Of a stretch of DNA of 64,000 nucleotides, positions 34,991 through 46,640 are shown in pieces. Location of the stretch: the NCBI GenBank assembly GCA_030035585.1, contig CM057482.1, positions 13,255,001 to 13,319,000 on the forward strand, written 5' to 3'. Numbering within the stretch: position 1 is the stretch's first letter; each line of letters starts with the position of its first letter. The translations under genes and the position numbers were made by a program. This DNA comes from Dugong dugon (taxonomy: Eukaryota; Chordata; Mammalia; Sirenia; Dugongidae). The notes under the pieces are model-generated. The model had not been told where the DNA came from. It worked only from the letters and a program-made list of their open reading frames with translations, and did no database searches.

Positions 34991-35720
34991 CTATCTGTAT
35001 GTAAATGCGTGAGGCACAGCTGGGTATTGCAGAGGAGTTTGATTTACTAATAGTTATTATCTGTTCTAGCTGTTCAGTGGCAGAGAGAATTTCAGGGAAA
35101 CAAGCTGGCGCAGAAATTATCTTTATGCTATTACTATACTGCTTTAGTAATTGTTTAAAAACATGGGTTTTCTCCTTAGGTTCTAATAATGCCTGTTATT
35201 TTGTGCATTTCCTTGTACATTCCAGAGCAGGGCATCCTCGTTTAGCATTTCCTCGGGTTTGTTTTACAATTCAGGCTCCTAAGAAGAAACAGAGGCTGCA
35301 GTTTGCAATGGAAATTTGACATTTTGCTTAGAAAGCAAGTAAACAGTGGGACTGGCAATGCAAGAAGTTGTGCGGATCTTAGAGGGAGGGGCGTCATTTA
35401 TAATCAAAATAGTGCTTTTGGATGTTTCCGTTTCGTCTAACCCCAGCAGCTGCAAACTTGAAGGCATCTCATCTCTTTTCTCAGAGAAGGCTTTATTTAT
35501 AAGAGGTGGTAATGTTTGGGGGCTAATAAACACCAAACAGCTCCAGAGAATTCTGTTTAAACATTTAATTACTTGCAAAGAGATGTTAACTTGTTTAACT
35601 CCTCTAAATTAAATTGTCACTGGTAGCATTTCTGCTTTTCCAAACCTGATTGTAATTACATTTTCAGATAGTTTCGTTGGTTGTTCTCTCAGTTAATCAA
35701 GGTATTTGTTAAATTGGGCA
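34991..35720. promoter_or_regulatory. Candidate conserved non-coding element
   Basis: About 730 bp with no recognisable repeat and many homeodomain and forkhead-like cores (TAATTACTTG, TAATAAACACC, GTAAACA, TTTAATTA). It resembles an ancient enhancer. This judgement comes from texture only. Confidence 0.35.
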
Positions 35721-36107
35721 TCTTCATGGTCCCTTTTATAAAACAGAGGAAGCCTCACGTTAGATTTTTGCCTCTACTGCATTCAAATTCCAGTGTGACC
35801 TTTGGGTTCACACCAAATGATTTTGTTCACCATTAGACCCAGTCCCTCTGAATACTGTGGAAGGCAGAATGCACTGGACAGTTGAGGAGATGGTTGTATT
35901 CTGGCTGTTACAGTGGGGACCATATTCATTAATGAGGAATGACTCAGAGAAAAGGGAAGGGGTGGAGGTTTTATAGATGCAAATAAACACTGCAGTCATT
36001 GTCGAGTCTTAGAGGAGTCTCGAGGAAAGGTGGAGCTTGCTGCGAGAACAGGGCGGTCCTCTGTGGATACCAGTGGGCTGAGGACTTCCCACCTGTTACT
36101 GCTTTCT

Positions 36108-36272
36108 AGGAGTCCCTCCCTGGGTGGTGCAGGCGGTTAAGTGCACCTCAGAAGACAGGTCTGTTGATCTGCTTCTGAAAGGTCACAGCCTTGGAAACCC
36201 TGTGAAGGAGTTCTACTCTGCATATGTGGGGTCGCTATGAGTCGGAATGAACTCGACAGCAACTAACAGCAA
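36108..36272 (+). mobile_element. AfroSINE, internally deleted
   Basis: 'GGAGTCCCTCCCTGGGTGGT' and 'GCAGGCGGTTAAGTGC' run straight into 'ACCTCAGAAGACAGG', so the GCTAACC...GTTCGAA B-box region is missing. It ends 'GTCGCTATGAGTCGGAATGA' and 'CTAACAGCAACT'. Confidence 0.88.
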
Positions 36273-37545
36273 CTGTTTCTGGGAGCACAGGGCTCAGGTA
36301 AAGCTCAGCATTATCACCCCATTTTACTGGCTGGGCCAAAGACAAATTTCGGTTTATTTTGGTGCAGCATTTGGTTGTACCCTCAGTACAAATATGAGGA
36401 AAAGCACGTTTCTGCAAGCCCCCTTGGAGAATTCTCGTAGGCCACTTTGCTTGCAAAAGTCTGAGCTTTTTAAAATACTAAGAATGGTTAATAAGTGATT
36501 CTAAACTTGGTTGCAGTTCACCGCATTTAGCGATTGCCTGTGTCATATAGAGCACGTCTTAAAATAGACCCTTAGAGCCAGATTCCTGTGAGCCTGGCCA
36601 CCAGTTCGTGCAGACATTTTTGCTTCTGGTTATTCACTTGGAGTTGCACATCAACTCATTAGCTACAGCCCCAAAACTTGAAGAAAGAAGCCCTGGCTGG
36701 GGTTGTAATTTCAACTAAATATTTCCTTCAAGCACAAAAGCCATCACAGGAGCATGGGAGTGCCATAGAGGGTCCAGTTGACAGCCATGTAATGATTTGC
36801 TTTATTATTCTCAAGTTCTGAAGGCCATTAAAATCATCTGTTTGTGTCTGCTTAGAAATAGGCATCCACTAGCAAAGAAGTTGATTTTAGCTTTTTAATT
36901 GCACATAATTACAACAGCAGAATCACTGTCTGGATGTTTGAGATCGCACTAAATCAGACAGCTTTAATTTGAATTTTTGATGACATGTTAGCACTTCAGC
37001 AAGAACAGAGAGATTATAACCCCAGAAAACAAGCTTTGTTTTTCTGTAGATGTGGCCGCTTAATCTTTTCACAAGACTTTAAATGTGTGTGTGTATATGT
37101 ACTTATTTATTTATATACAGATACATACACGCACATAGCAAGAGAGACACAGACAGATAAAATCTGTCATTCCTTGATCATGGTGATCTGACAGTTTTAA
37201 TTTCCCAGCCAGTTAAGGACAACTTTTTTTCTGCATTGGTCAAGTCAGATCTCTTAATATGGTGCTGATTTGGCTGTGATTTGGCTGTGATTTTGCGGTT
37301 GTTTGAACTCGTGCCTACAATGCTTCTTTCTTGTTTTATTGGGCTGACTGTCATCTTCCCCACATCACATGTCAAGGCACAAGGAGGCCATGTAGCCATT
37401 GACTGCAGGAATCATTGGGTTATCATGGATGCAGTCATTTTCTATTCAAAGTGGATGAGGCTGCTCTTTCAGTGTTTTACTAAATTCACAGGGGCCTAAG
37501 GTGGGTCTTTCAAGTGTGTCAAACATTAGTTCCTCATTGGAGGTT
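36273..37545 (+). other. Last intron, single-copy DNA
   Basis: AT-rich, with a short TG/TA-rich run near 37086-37135. A tandem echo GATTTGGCTGTGATTTGGCT occurs at about 37266. No exon or repeat family was recognised. Confidence 0.5.
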
Positions 37546-38000
37546 TCTGTTTGGGTGGTGTACCCAGCCTGGAATGCCCTCCTTTCTCTGTCCTTGGGGG
37601 TCTCCCCCGCTTCCTCCCTCAGCTTGCCCCACTCCTTCCCTTCAGAGCACTTGCGCCCTTCTCTGCAGCCCTCCAGCGTGTATTATCTCTAACTTGGAAC
37701 AGCACTTACAGTCATCATCTGTTCACACGTTGGTCCGTAGTGTACAGTGGTTCTTAACCCTGGCAGCTCAGCAGAATCATCTGGGAGGTTTAAAAAAAGA
37801 AAGCAAGAAAAAGCCTGGATCCAAGCCCAGATCAGAGAATCTCTTGGACCAGGGAGCAGATACTATTTTTTAAAAAAGCTCTCTAGGTGATTATAAGGAG
37901 TAGCCAGGGGTGAGACTCACTGGTTTACTGCCTTTTTTCTCCAAGTAGATTATAAGCTCCTTGAAGGAGGATCATGATCTTATAATTCTCCTGTCCTGCA
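37546..38000 (+). mobile_element. L2-like fossil interrupted by MER5A
   Basis: 'CCCAGCCTGGAATGCCCTCC' and 'AGATTATAAGCTCCTTGAAG' (37947 on) follow the order of the L2 3' region. The element between them, at 37742-37922, is MER5A-like. Confidence 0.5.
37742..37922 (+). mobile_element. MER5A-like DNA transposon fossil
   Basis: 'CAGTGGTTCTTAACCCTGGC', 'AGAATCATCTGGGAGGTTT', 'AAGCTCTCTAGGTGATTATA' and a degenerate final 'GGTGAGACTCACTGG'. The start and spacing fit MER5A. Confidence 0.75.
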
Positions 38001-38427
38001 GGCAAGTTCTTTGATCTAACTAAAGAAACACTCTTGATTGCTCTTTCCACGTACTACTCTCTCTAATCCAATTCAATAAAACACTGAACACAGAAAGGCA
38101 AGCAAGACATGTCCCTGCTCTCCAGGAACGCATAAGGTAAAGTTGAAGAAACTAACTAACTCAAGAGCAAACAATCCCTGGTCATTGTGATCCAAAGTAT
38201 AAATTAGGATGACCATACTTGAATGCCTGGTTTGATGACAGGTTTCCGTTTGGCTTCCTGCTTTGAGAGTTCATGTGGGTAAGATAACTGAGTGCCAACT
38301 TAATGAAATTTCTAGGATGTTGCAGTGTTTGCAGGGACAATATTCAAAGCATTTAACAACCAGTACAGCATGGGCATAACCAATCAGAACAGGTGCCATG
38401 GTTCAGCCAGCCCACCCTGGATGTACG

Positions 38428-38770
38428 CAGAGGCATAATTAGGGTATGGCAGGTATGACAGATATTGCACCAGCCCTGGGTGCGTGGTGCCACTGAGCAT
38501 TTTCTGTTAACCCAGTACAGCCAGCGGCATATCTGCAGAAAATGGTGCCTATGGCAAGCACTGAGATTTGCGCCCCGTCCAGCCATCTGACACCCCTCTT
38601 TTAGATAACTTTACCATAATATCAGCTCAAAAATATAAGTCAAGCTCGTTAATCTTTTAATTAACACATTACTGTGCTTGAGGAAGGATGTTGGGCCCTA
38701 CCAGGTGAATGGGAACTGCTCAGTGGCCCAACGTGCCCAGGGCCCATGCAATACCCTAGTTATGCTACTG
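38428..38770. mobile_element. Palindromic hAT-like non-autonomous DNA transposon
   Basis: The ends are CAGAGGCATAATTAGGGTAT and, at the other side, ATACCCTAGTTATGCTACTG, an inverted pair with the CAG...CTG termini of hAT elements. The match continues inward for about 55-70 bp per arm ('CCCTGGGTGCGTGGTGCCAC' against the complement of 38721-38746), interrupted by a gap of about 17 nt in one arm. No transposase frame is present. The 8-bp flanks do not match, consistent with age. The family name is unknown to me. Confidence 0.65.
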
Positions 38771-39239
38771 CTTCGGGAAGAGCCAGAACGTGTTGTTAAA
38801 CAGGCAACCAACCGGCAGAACCGGTGCTCTTTGGCATGTGTTCTGACCACTTGAGAATTCACCCCCATCAGTTAATTCCAAATCAAGAGGTCGCTAGAGA
38901 ACTAAGACCTAGAGGAGACCACCTAGCCAGTACCATCTTTGTCTGGCTAGACTGATGGCAGGGGGCCTCAAGGTCTTTATTTATCAACATACCAGACGCA
39001 TGCCTCCCACCCCCAGATCTTGGGAATAGTGGGTGTGATTGAAAAAGACGAGGGACACTCAGCCATTTGTGGGGGAAGCGTAGAAGAATCTTGAAGCCTA
39101 GGCCCTGGGACTTGGGAATTGCTGTTGAAGGTAGCAAAGTTGTTTTCCTGTGAGTACTTATCAATAAATAGATGCAATTCTTGTTATTAGATAAGAATTA
39201 TTAATGAGTCAAGCCAGGAATTTCAAGAGCTGGAAAAAA

Positions 39240-40660
39240 CATTAGAAGCCTCTTATTTACAGTTGTGACCAGCTGGATTTGTTTACTGGGTTGTTTGCTT
39301 TTTAATTTGTAGCAGTTTCGAGAGAGACCTTTGGGGATCACAAGTCTTGTTTCAGTGAGGGCTTTTGTAGATACACAGTTAGTTATTTGTGGGGGCCAGA
39401 TTTGCCTGCAGATAATTTGAGGTTCACTTGGCCGTTTAGAGACTGCAGACAGGCAGTGGAGACATTTGGGCCCCCCGTCCTCTATTTAATTTTCAAGATT
39501 AGAGTTAAACATTAGGCCTTGGTCTATCAAGAGACATTTGCCGGAGCATGGACTAGTTTCTTTCCAGTATCCTGGTTTACCGTTTCTCTGTTCTCTTAAT
39601 ATAAATGGTCACTGGTTCTGAAGTAGGAGAATAGGTACCATTCGTTTATTCTTGCAAAGGTTCCCTTGATAAAAATAAAAATGGAATTTTCAAACGTAAC
39701 CCGATTAACTCTTAATTGTATACCAATAGCCTGTGTGTCTCAGCTCCTCCAGAAGGTGTCTGAATGGCTTGCATCTATCTCTTTTTACATTTGGGGGGGT
39801 GGGGATTCAATTAATAGCAGGACTTTCTAATTGTGGGATTGGTGTGGCGTTGACAAAAATTTGTATAAATAGGGTACATTTTTCCACTGAAGGGGGCCGG
39901 GCTGAAACATTTTTAATTGGATTTCCATGGTGATTGACAGCATTTGATTATGACAGTAACTTTATTTGGCTGGACTGCTTTAGCCTCTTGTTCAGATTTT
40001 TCCATCAAAGCTCTTTTTCATCCTCCAAATCCCCAGTGGAGCAACAGCCATTGTGGAAGAGCCTTTTAGCACCTTTGTTGCAGCCATCCCTGGTGATGAT
40101 TGGGCCCAGCTGGTAGTAGATAAGAAAATGTTCTTTTCACAAAGAGGCTGTGTCTCCCGCCTCTGCGGCTTCAATAATTTTAAGAGCCCCCCAAACCTGT
40201 TGAGGATTAGAAGTAGCTTTAGATGTGAAATGAGTGTTAAGTATTAGTAATCGGGAGATTAGGGCCCCAGGGACAACGAGAGATAAACAACTGCAATTAA
40301 GGCAAATCTGCCGATGTAAACAAAATTTAGCAGAAACAGATGCCCTAACCATTTTGGGGGATTGATTTGAGGGCACCAAGGAATCCATTTTTGTCTTGTT
40401 TACACTTTCAAACCCCTGTGATATACTGGAAGGCTAAATATTTCATACAGCCTGATTTTAGTTAATTTTTTTCCAGCGTCTCACAGTAGGCGTCTCTCTT
40501 CTTGCAGTGACCAGGCCTGAGTTTATTCAGCATTCACAGGGAGCAGCTAATTGTCTATGAAGGGCCCCCGTGTTTAAATGGGCTTGACAGGAATTTAAAT
40601 TTTGTTTCAATCAACCCCTGTGCTCACAGCCTGCTCCAGTTTCTAATTTTTAAATTAAAC
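39240..40660. promoter_or_regulatory. Candidate conserved regulatory block with PBX-MEIS site
   Basis: About 1.4 kb with no recognised repeat, in an intron where repeats are otherwise frequent. It is dense in AT homeodomain cores and carries TGATTGACAG at 39931-39940, the composite site of PBX with MEIS or PREP. TTGACAGGAA occurs near 40585. Enhancer function is inferred. Confidence 0.45.
39931..39940 (+). promoter_or_regulatory. PBX-MEIS/PREP composite binding motif
   Basis: TGATTGACAG is a perfect match to the known PBX:MEIS/PREP consensus. A second TGACAG half-site (TATGACAG) follows at about 39949-39956. Confidence 0.5.
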
Positions 40661-41344
40661 ATGATTTTTTTTCTTTTAAGCCGCAGCCTTGCCTCTGGAA
40701 TACTCTTGCTCTAACTCTCAGGAAGGCAAATTGGCAACCCTAGAATGCTGGCTTGCGCAGGGCCTGAGGCGCTAGCTTCTCAGCTGGAAAGTTCTTCCCC
40801 CAAAAAAGCTTCTCCTCCCCTGTCAGGGAGGTCAGCAGAGCTTAGGCTGCGTGCGTCCTCCTTCCCTTCCTGCCTTCGGAAATGGCCCCCTTTCCAGCTC
40901 TCCTGTGCAGGCAGCAGCACCACGTCATCTAGAAAGTGGGTTAAGTACCAGAGGAAGGCGGAAGGCTGGCTTGTAAGAGGCTGGCTGAATTATAACCTGC
41001 TGCACGTCTGGTACAGATTTGTATTTCAGAAGCCTTGGCTACCGTGTGAGATAGGGAGAGAGCACGCTTTGATCACCACAGGTGTGCATTTCTGTGTGCA
41101 CTCTCCATTTTGATTTGTTGAGTGCCTGCTCTGTACGAGCATCCTGCCTGATGCTCAGGAAACAGTCAGCCCTGAGTCCTGACCCCAACCAGCTTACAGT
41201 CTATCAAGGAAGCTGAGGACATAAACAGCCAAGCACAGGGTAGAATGCAGAAATCCCCAAAGATCCTCTCTCCCCAGCCCCTACCCAACTGCCCAGCCCC
41301 GCACCGCAGCTCATGCCACTCCTTACGTGTACCCCCTCCCAAAG
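40661..41344 (+). other. Last intron, single-copy DNA
   Basis: No element recognised. A 122-codon open frame at 40745-41113 has no protein-family features. Confidence 0.5.
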
Positions 41345-41498
41345 AACCCATTGCCATTGAGTCTGTTTCCACTCAGAGCACCGCTATAGGACAGAGTAGA
41401 ACTGCCCCATAGAGTTTCCAAGGAGCAGCTGGTGGATTCAAACTGCTAACCTTTTGGTTAGCAGCCGAGCTCTTAACCACGGCGCCACCAGAGCCCCT
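41345..41498 (-). mobile_element. AfroSINE, short (deleted) form
   Basis: The + strand shows 'CCCATTGCCATTGAGTCTGT', 'GTTTCCAAGGAGCAGCTGG', 'CTAACCTTTTGGTTAGCAGC' and 'GGCGCCACCAGAGCCCC'. It lies immediately before an L2 fossil. Confidence 0.95.
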
Positions 41499-41504
41499 AT
41501 ATGC

Positions 41505-41905
41505 AACCAGCACTCCAAAATCCTGGCAGTCCCCATATGTGTGGGGCATTTCACACCGTCATGTCTTTGCCTGTACTGTTCCCTCAGCGTGCAATGCCCT
41601 CTCCTCATATCTCACAGCCACATGGTGAACTCCTGCTCATCCTCCAAGGGCCAACTGGCACAGCCTCTGTGAAGCTTTCCCAGACCTGCTTCCTAGGGTT
41701 GATGACTTCCTCCTAGTAAACCCCTCAGCTTATGCACTTCTCACACTTTGTGGCAGTAACTTGTTTGCATAACTGGTAACACCTCGAACGAGACCATGAG
41801 CTCCTGGAGGACAAGCTTGTGTCTTATTTATCCTTGTGTGCTTAGCACCTAACCCGGTCCCTAGCCCTGCATAGAATGCTCAATAAATGCTTACCGAGTT
41901 GAAAT
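41505..41905 (+). mobile_element. L2 LINE 3' end fossil
   Basis: About 400 bp with 'TTTGCCTGTACTGTTCCCTC', 'TCCTCCAAGGGCCAACTGGC', 'AGCTCCTGGAGGACAAGCTT' and 'GAATGCTCAATAAATGCTTA' in the L2 order. Confidence 0.85.
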
Positions 41906-43003
41906 GATACGCACTTAGCAGGTTAAATAAGTTCTGGGGAAGAAAAGATTTCTTCCAGCTGGAGGGCCTGAGGCGAAGGCTTTGTGAATAGGGTGACAGG
42001 TGAAACATGGCTTGGATCATAAGGAAAATATCAGACCCTCTAATATTCACACGAGCCAAAATCTGTACTGTAACTTGTTTTCTCTGAGCCTACTTGGAAG
42101 AGATCAGAGTAACTATTGCACCCAACTTGGGGCTGCAGGTGAATTCAGAAAGAGTTCTGGTCATTAGCCTTTTAAAAAAATAGGTTTATTATATAGAGAG
42201 AAATTAAACAGATAACATTTTTTTAAACACGAGTTTAGAGAGTTCTTTCACATAAGTTGTCTCATTTGACGTTTACATGAACACTGTAAAGATTATTCTT
42301 ATTCCCATTTTACTGATGTGTAAACTGGAGCATCGGCCAGGAAGAACACAGGGACTTTTCTACTGCACTACAGCAAATATATACTGGTGGATTGTAGGCA
42401 GGGGATTGTTATTGTAGTTTTGAGAATTTCAGCTAAGTCAAATTATTTCTTGCAGTCAGAAAAATAAAACTAAATACAAATACTCCACAAACCAATTTGT
42501 AGGATTTCAGTACTTTGTGCTTGTGATGCCAAGACGCCCCTCTGGGAAGTTTTGCTTGACTCCCTCCCATGGTCCCCTCCACCGTGGCACCTTGTCCTGC
42601 TTCTGCAGGGCCATGGTCCAGGCAGAGAGTCGATGGCTGCACATACTCTTCAGCCATCCTCCAGTGACAGTGACTTGGTTGAAGTCCTCAGTGACAGTAG
42701 CCTGACCTCTGTACAAACGTAACAGGAAGAGAGAAAGTAATTACCAGCAGTTTGCAGCTGGTCTGCTAGTTGGTTATCTGAGGGGAAGTGTGAGAATTTG
42801 AGAGTTGTTGCTGTTTTTGTAACCTGCCAATTGCCTGGCCACAGACCTTTTCCATCTTTCCAATTCTACCATCATGGTTATAGAAATGAGCAACTTTCAA
42901 GAAATGTTGTTCCTTGAGCTTGGGATAAATTTCTTTTAATTCAGCAAACTTTTCTGAGCACATTCTATATGCAAAGTATATTGCTATGTGCTATAATTTG
43001 CTG
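41906..43003 (+). other. Last intron with a MIR-like piece
   Basis: 42245-42340 ('CATTTTACTGATGTGTAAAC') looks like an inverted MIR core. The rest is single-copy with no exon. Confidence 0.5.
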
Positions 43004-43210
43004 TTGGTTTTGTTGTTGTGAGCTATCGAGTCAGTTGTGATTCATAGTGACCCTATAGGACAGAGTAGAACTGCCCCATGGAGTTTCCAAGGGTGTAAAT
43101 CTTTATGGGAGGAGATCGCCAGCTCTTTTCTCCTGCAGAACAGCTGGTGAGTTCGAACTGCTGACCTTTCAGTTAGCAGCTGAGTGCTTAACCATTGCGC
43201 CACCAGGGCT
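43004..43210 (-). mobile_element. AfroSINE, long form
   Basis: The + strand shows 'TTTGTTGTTGTGAGCTATCG', 'GACAGAGTAGAACTGCCCCA', 'CTCCTGCAGAACAGCTGGTG', 'CTGACCTTTCAGTTAGCAGC' and 'GCGCCACCAGGGCTTC'. TTTGCTGT occurs on both sides. Confidence 0.95.
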
Positions 43211-44107
43211 TCTTTGCTGTAGTTTAGCTCTCAGGGTCTGGGCTGCAGACCAGTGCTAAACTGTTTCTTGAACACAATAAGGAGTTTGTGCCAGAGTGTA
43301 AATCAAGCATGTCTCAAAGCATTGTTTTGTTCAGCTGACATCCCTTCCCCCAGCCCCCAGCAAAACTTTCTCAGTGAAGGAAGTTGTATGTTGGTTTACA
43401 TTGTGGCCCATTATCTCATTGCAAAGTGGTAGCAAGCAGTTCACAGACCAACTACTTGAGTTACACAGCTGTAGGGAATACAGAGGTTGACCAGACGCTA
43501 ATCCTGCCCTTCAGGAGCTTCCAGTCTTAACGAAGAAGCAAAGCTTTTACATAACCATTGCATCCCCCTACAGCTTGCACAACAAGGCACTAAGTAGGTG
43601 TTCAGTAATCTCTGTTGAATGTGTCATCAAAAAGAACTAAATGAAACAGAAGCCAAGCTGTGGTGAGTGCCATAGGAGACATATGAACACAGAGTAGGAG
43701 GCCAAACAGACATCGAGATCTGTCAGGAAGGGAGTGGGGAGGACATCCAACAGATGTCCATGCCAACACAGGCATTCAAGGCATGGAGCATGACCATGCC
43801 ACATGCATGTGAAGTCTGGGGAGGCTGAGGTGGGCTCTAGATCTTGAAGGACCTTGAATGCTACACATAGGGGCCCTATGCTCCATTCTCTAGGACGTAC
43901 AGGTCATAAAAGGATTTTGAATAGGGCAGTGCTGTGCATGAGGTTGTATTCAGATTTGTAATGACCAGGACAGTTGTTTATCACTTCTGAAAGCAGGCAC
44001 AATTTTCAGGGTTAGTTGTTTTTTGCTTTTCTTTTCCTTTCCTTCACTGGCCTGCCCTCCAAGAAAGAAATGGGACAAAATCAGCCTGTGATGTGACTGT
44101 GAGACAA
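43211..44107 (+). other. Last intron, unclassified old repeat remnant
   Basis: 43470-43960 ('CTTCAGGAGCTTCCAGTCTT', 'GAAGGACCTTGAATGC', 'AAAAGGATTTTGAATAGGGC') resembles the same old mammal-wide repeat as at 7150 and 10250. No exon. Confidence 0.4.
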
Positions 44108-44290
44108 GAAGCAACATGGTGACCTGGGAAGAGCACTGACCTGGGTGTCAGAAGACATGGTTTAAGTGCAGGCTCTGCCTCTTAACCACCTGGGTCATCA
44201 ATAGCTAACTACTCAGCTCATCTGATCCTCAGCTTTCTCATCTGTCAAATGGGGATCATGATACTAACCTCACAGGATGTTTTTGTTTGT
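44108..44290 (+). mobile_element. MIR SINE fossil
   Basis: 'GGGAAGAGCACTGACCTGGG', 'TCAGAAGACATGG', 'AGGCTCTGCCTCTTAACC' and 'CTCATCTGTCAAATGGGGAT' follow MIR across almost its whole length. Confidence 0.9.
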
Positions 44291-44749
44291 TTTTAACTTA
44301 AATAAAATGGAGTTTATGAAAATGCATTTGTCATCTATAAGGTGATAAACCTCTGTGGGACAGTAAACCATTCAGCCTCTTTTAGTGAAGTTTTTCTCCT
44401 CTGCCTAATGTTCCTGGGCATCCTTGACCAGTAGCTTCTTGGATGACAAATGTGGTTAGTGGAGCTTAATGTGGCTGAGAACAAAGTGCAGTATATGTGT
44501 GTTGAGTGTTTGCAGTTAGTGTCCACTGAACTGGTAGTTGTTTTTTCTGGGTGGGCCTCTGTGGGTTATTCCTCCCCGGTCCCTGGAATCCTGAACTGTT
44601 TGTGTCTGACTGCTATTGTTGGTAGAATGTAGTGAGCATCTTGTTGGAGGAATTCTTGTAAAACAGTTCGTCAGGAAGTCCTTGTTGTCCGGGTCTGTGA
44701 GGTGTTATGTGTGGTGAATTCCAAAAGAATGTGAGAGACGTCTGTGTGG

Positions 44750-44945
44750 AGCCCCGGTGGTGCCAAGGTTAAGTGCTCAGCTACTAACCAAAAGGTTGGT
44801 GGTTCAAATCCACCCAGTGACTCCACAGAAAAAGACCTGGTGATCCACTTCCATGAAGAGTATAGCCTAAATACAGATGGGGCAGTTCTACTCTGTCACA
44901 TGGGGTCGTGGTGAGTCGGAATCCACACAGTGGCACACAGCAACA
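44750..44945 (+). mobile_element. AfroSINE, long form
   Basis: 'GGAGCCCCGGTGGTGCCAAG', 'CTACTAACCAAAAGGTTGGT', 'GAAAAAGACCTGGTGATCCA' and 'GTCACATGGGGTCGTGG', ending CAGCAACAGCAG. Confidence 0.93.
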
Positions 44946-45214
44946 GCAGTGTCTTCGAGGAGTTTACAGTCCAGTTGGGCAGACTAGACACACCCCTAGG
45001 AGCAGAATAGAGACAGCAGGACAGGCTGTGGGCTGTTGTCCTTATGGCACAGAGCTCAGGGAAGGGCCGAGGAGCTGTAATGGTTGGGGAGGAAGCCAGG
45101 CTCCTACTGGACCTTGCAGGATTGTTGGAATTTGACAGGGTAAGGGAATAAGAAACAACAGCCCAGCAGAGAGGGACCTCCTCCTACCTCCCAGTCCCCC
45201 TTTACCAACTGCTC

Positions 45215-45390
45215 AGCTTTGGGCTTGTGACTGAGTCTCTCTCACCCTCGGTTTCCTTATCTACAGAAACAGGGTCTCACATACAGTTATGAAAAGTAAG
45301 GGAGGTAAAAGTATGTTACGTGCTTAGCACTGTTCTGGCATAAAATCATGCTCAATAAATGGTAACCATTACTATTATCATTGTCACCAC
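45215..45390 (+). mobile_element. MIR SINE fossil
   Basis: 'GGTTTCCTTATCTACAGAAA', 'ACGTGCTTAGCACTGTTCTG' and 'CATGCTCAATAAATGGTAAC' match the MIR 3' half. Confidence 0.8.
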
Positions 45391-45520
45391 TGCTAATAGC
45401 AAAATGGAAAACATTCCAGGAAGAGAAAAGGGCTGAGACCAGAGAGAACAGGACAGTAAGGAGCCCACCCTGGCCAAAGCAAAGAAGACCCTTAGAAATT
45501 ACGGGTAAATTTAGCTACTG

Positions 45521-45712
45521 GAGGCCCTGGGTGGTGCAAATGGTTAAACGCTTGACTGTCAGTCAAAAGGTGGTTCCAACCCACCCCAGAGGCACCTCGG
45601 AAGACAGGCCTGGTGTCTACTTCCAAAAGCCTTGAAAACCCTCTGTAGCAGTCCTACTCTGCACACATGAGGTAACCGTGAGTCGAAATCGACTCTATAG
45701 CAACTAACGTAG
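45521..45712 (+). mobile_element. AfroSINE, long form, diverged
   Basis: 'GGAGGCCCTGGGTGGTGCAA', 'CCCAGAGGCACCTCGGAAGA', 'GAGTCGAAATCGACTC' and a CAACTAACG end. A 177-codon - strand open frame runs through it and is a shadow. Confidence 0.9.
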
Positions 45713-46060
45713 TTAGCTTGGTGGGTCAATCCAGTCTGGAAGGGCTTTGCACGCCAGGAGCCGTGTGGCAGCAGGAAACTGTTGTTGGTTCTCGAGCAGG
45801 AAAGTGGCAGCATCACAGTGGGCATACGGGACACCAACACTTGGGGCTTGTCTCTGCCTGCTCCAGGTGGGACCAGACTGGCTGAAACTGATTTGTGACT
45901 AGGGGATGTCCTAACCCTCCGGCTCATTCCGAAATTCATAAAGGTCTCTAGCAAAAAGAATGGGAAGCCCAGTTCAGAGCCTGTGGCTTCTTGGTAGCAT
46001 GTCATTTGTCTCTCTTTCTGCATCTGCTCTTCAGTGTCCTTTCTGTCACTATCAGGGAAA
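45713..46060 (+). other. Last intron, single-copy DNA
   Basis: No repeat or exon recognised. Confidence 0.5.
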
Positions 46061-46640
46061 ATCATTAGTATGCTAATCCAGCTAGCCATCATTTTAACAC
46101 CGACCTTTGCTAACCTGCCTTTGCAATTTCAGGAACTATGTTTGACTTCTCTAAAAGTAACCTTAAATTGTAGTCTTGTAAGAATTCCAGAGCTGTATCC
46201 TTCACTCCTTCTAATGAGGTTATGACCAAATGCTCATTATAATTGCTTTAGACTCCTTTTAATTTTCAAGCTTATTAATCATAAGAAGAGTTATTTAAAA
46301 TTGCATAAATTAATCTTAGATTAAAAGCCCATCAAAGCCTCGAAACAATTAAGAATAAGTAGGATTTCCCTGGGGCAGCAAGTTTTATTTTAATATTGTA
46401 GTCAGGTGGATATCAAAACCTTGAAGTATGGTAGTGATTAATGTATGCAAAATTTAAATGAGATTTTTTTAAATGGCAAATCTAAATCACATATTGACCT
46501 AACTGTAGGCTTTAACTGCATTGTCTGTCATATATTTAAACTGTTTACTGATCAACATTTTAATTACAGTGTGTGCTAGCAGACCCTAGGACAAATAAAA
46601 TGTAGCGTTTTAAAATGTTGCTGCGAAGTTTGTTATCTGA
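46061..46640. promoter_or_regulatory. Candidate conserved non-coding element
   Basis: Repeat-free AT-rich block with ATGCTAAT (octamer-like), several TTAATCAT, TTAATCTTAGATTAA and AATTA homeodomain cores, and a GTTTACTGATC forkhead-like site. Inference only. Confidence 0.35.

Noticed and set aside
45559..46092. 177-codon - strand open frame
   Set aside because: Its C-terminal third reads through an AfroSINE in reverse and the rest has no recognisable domain.
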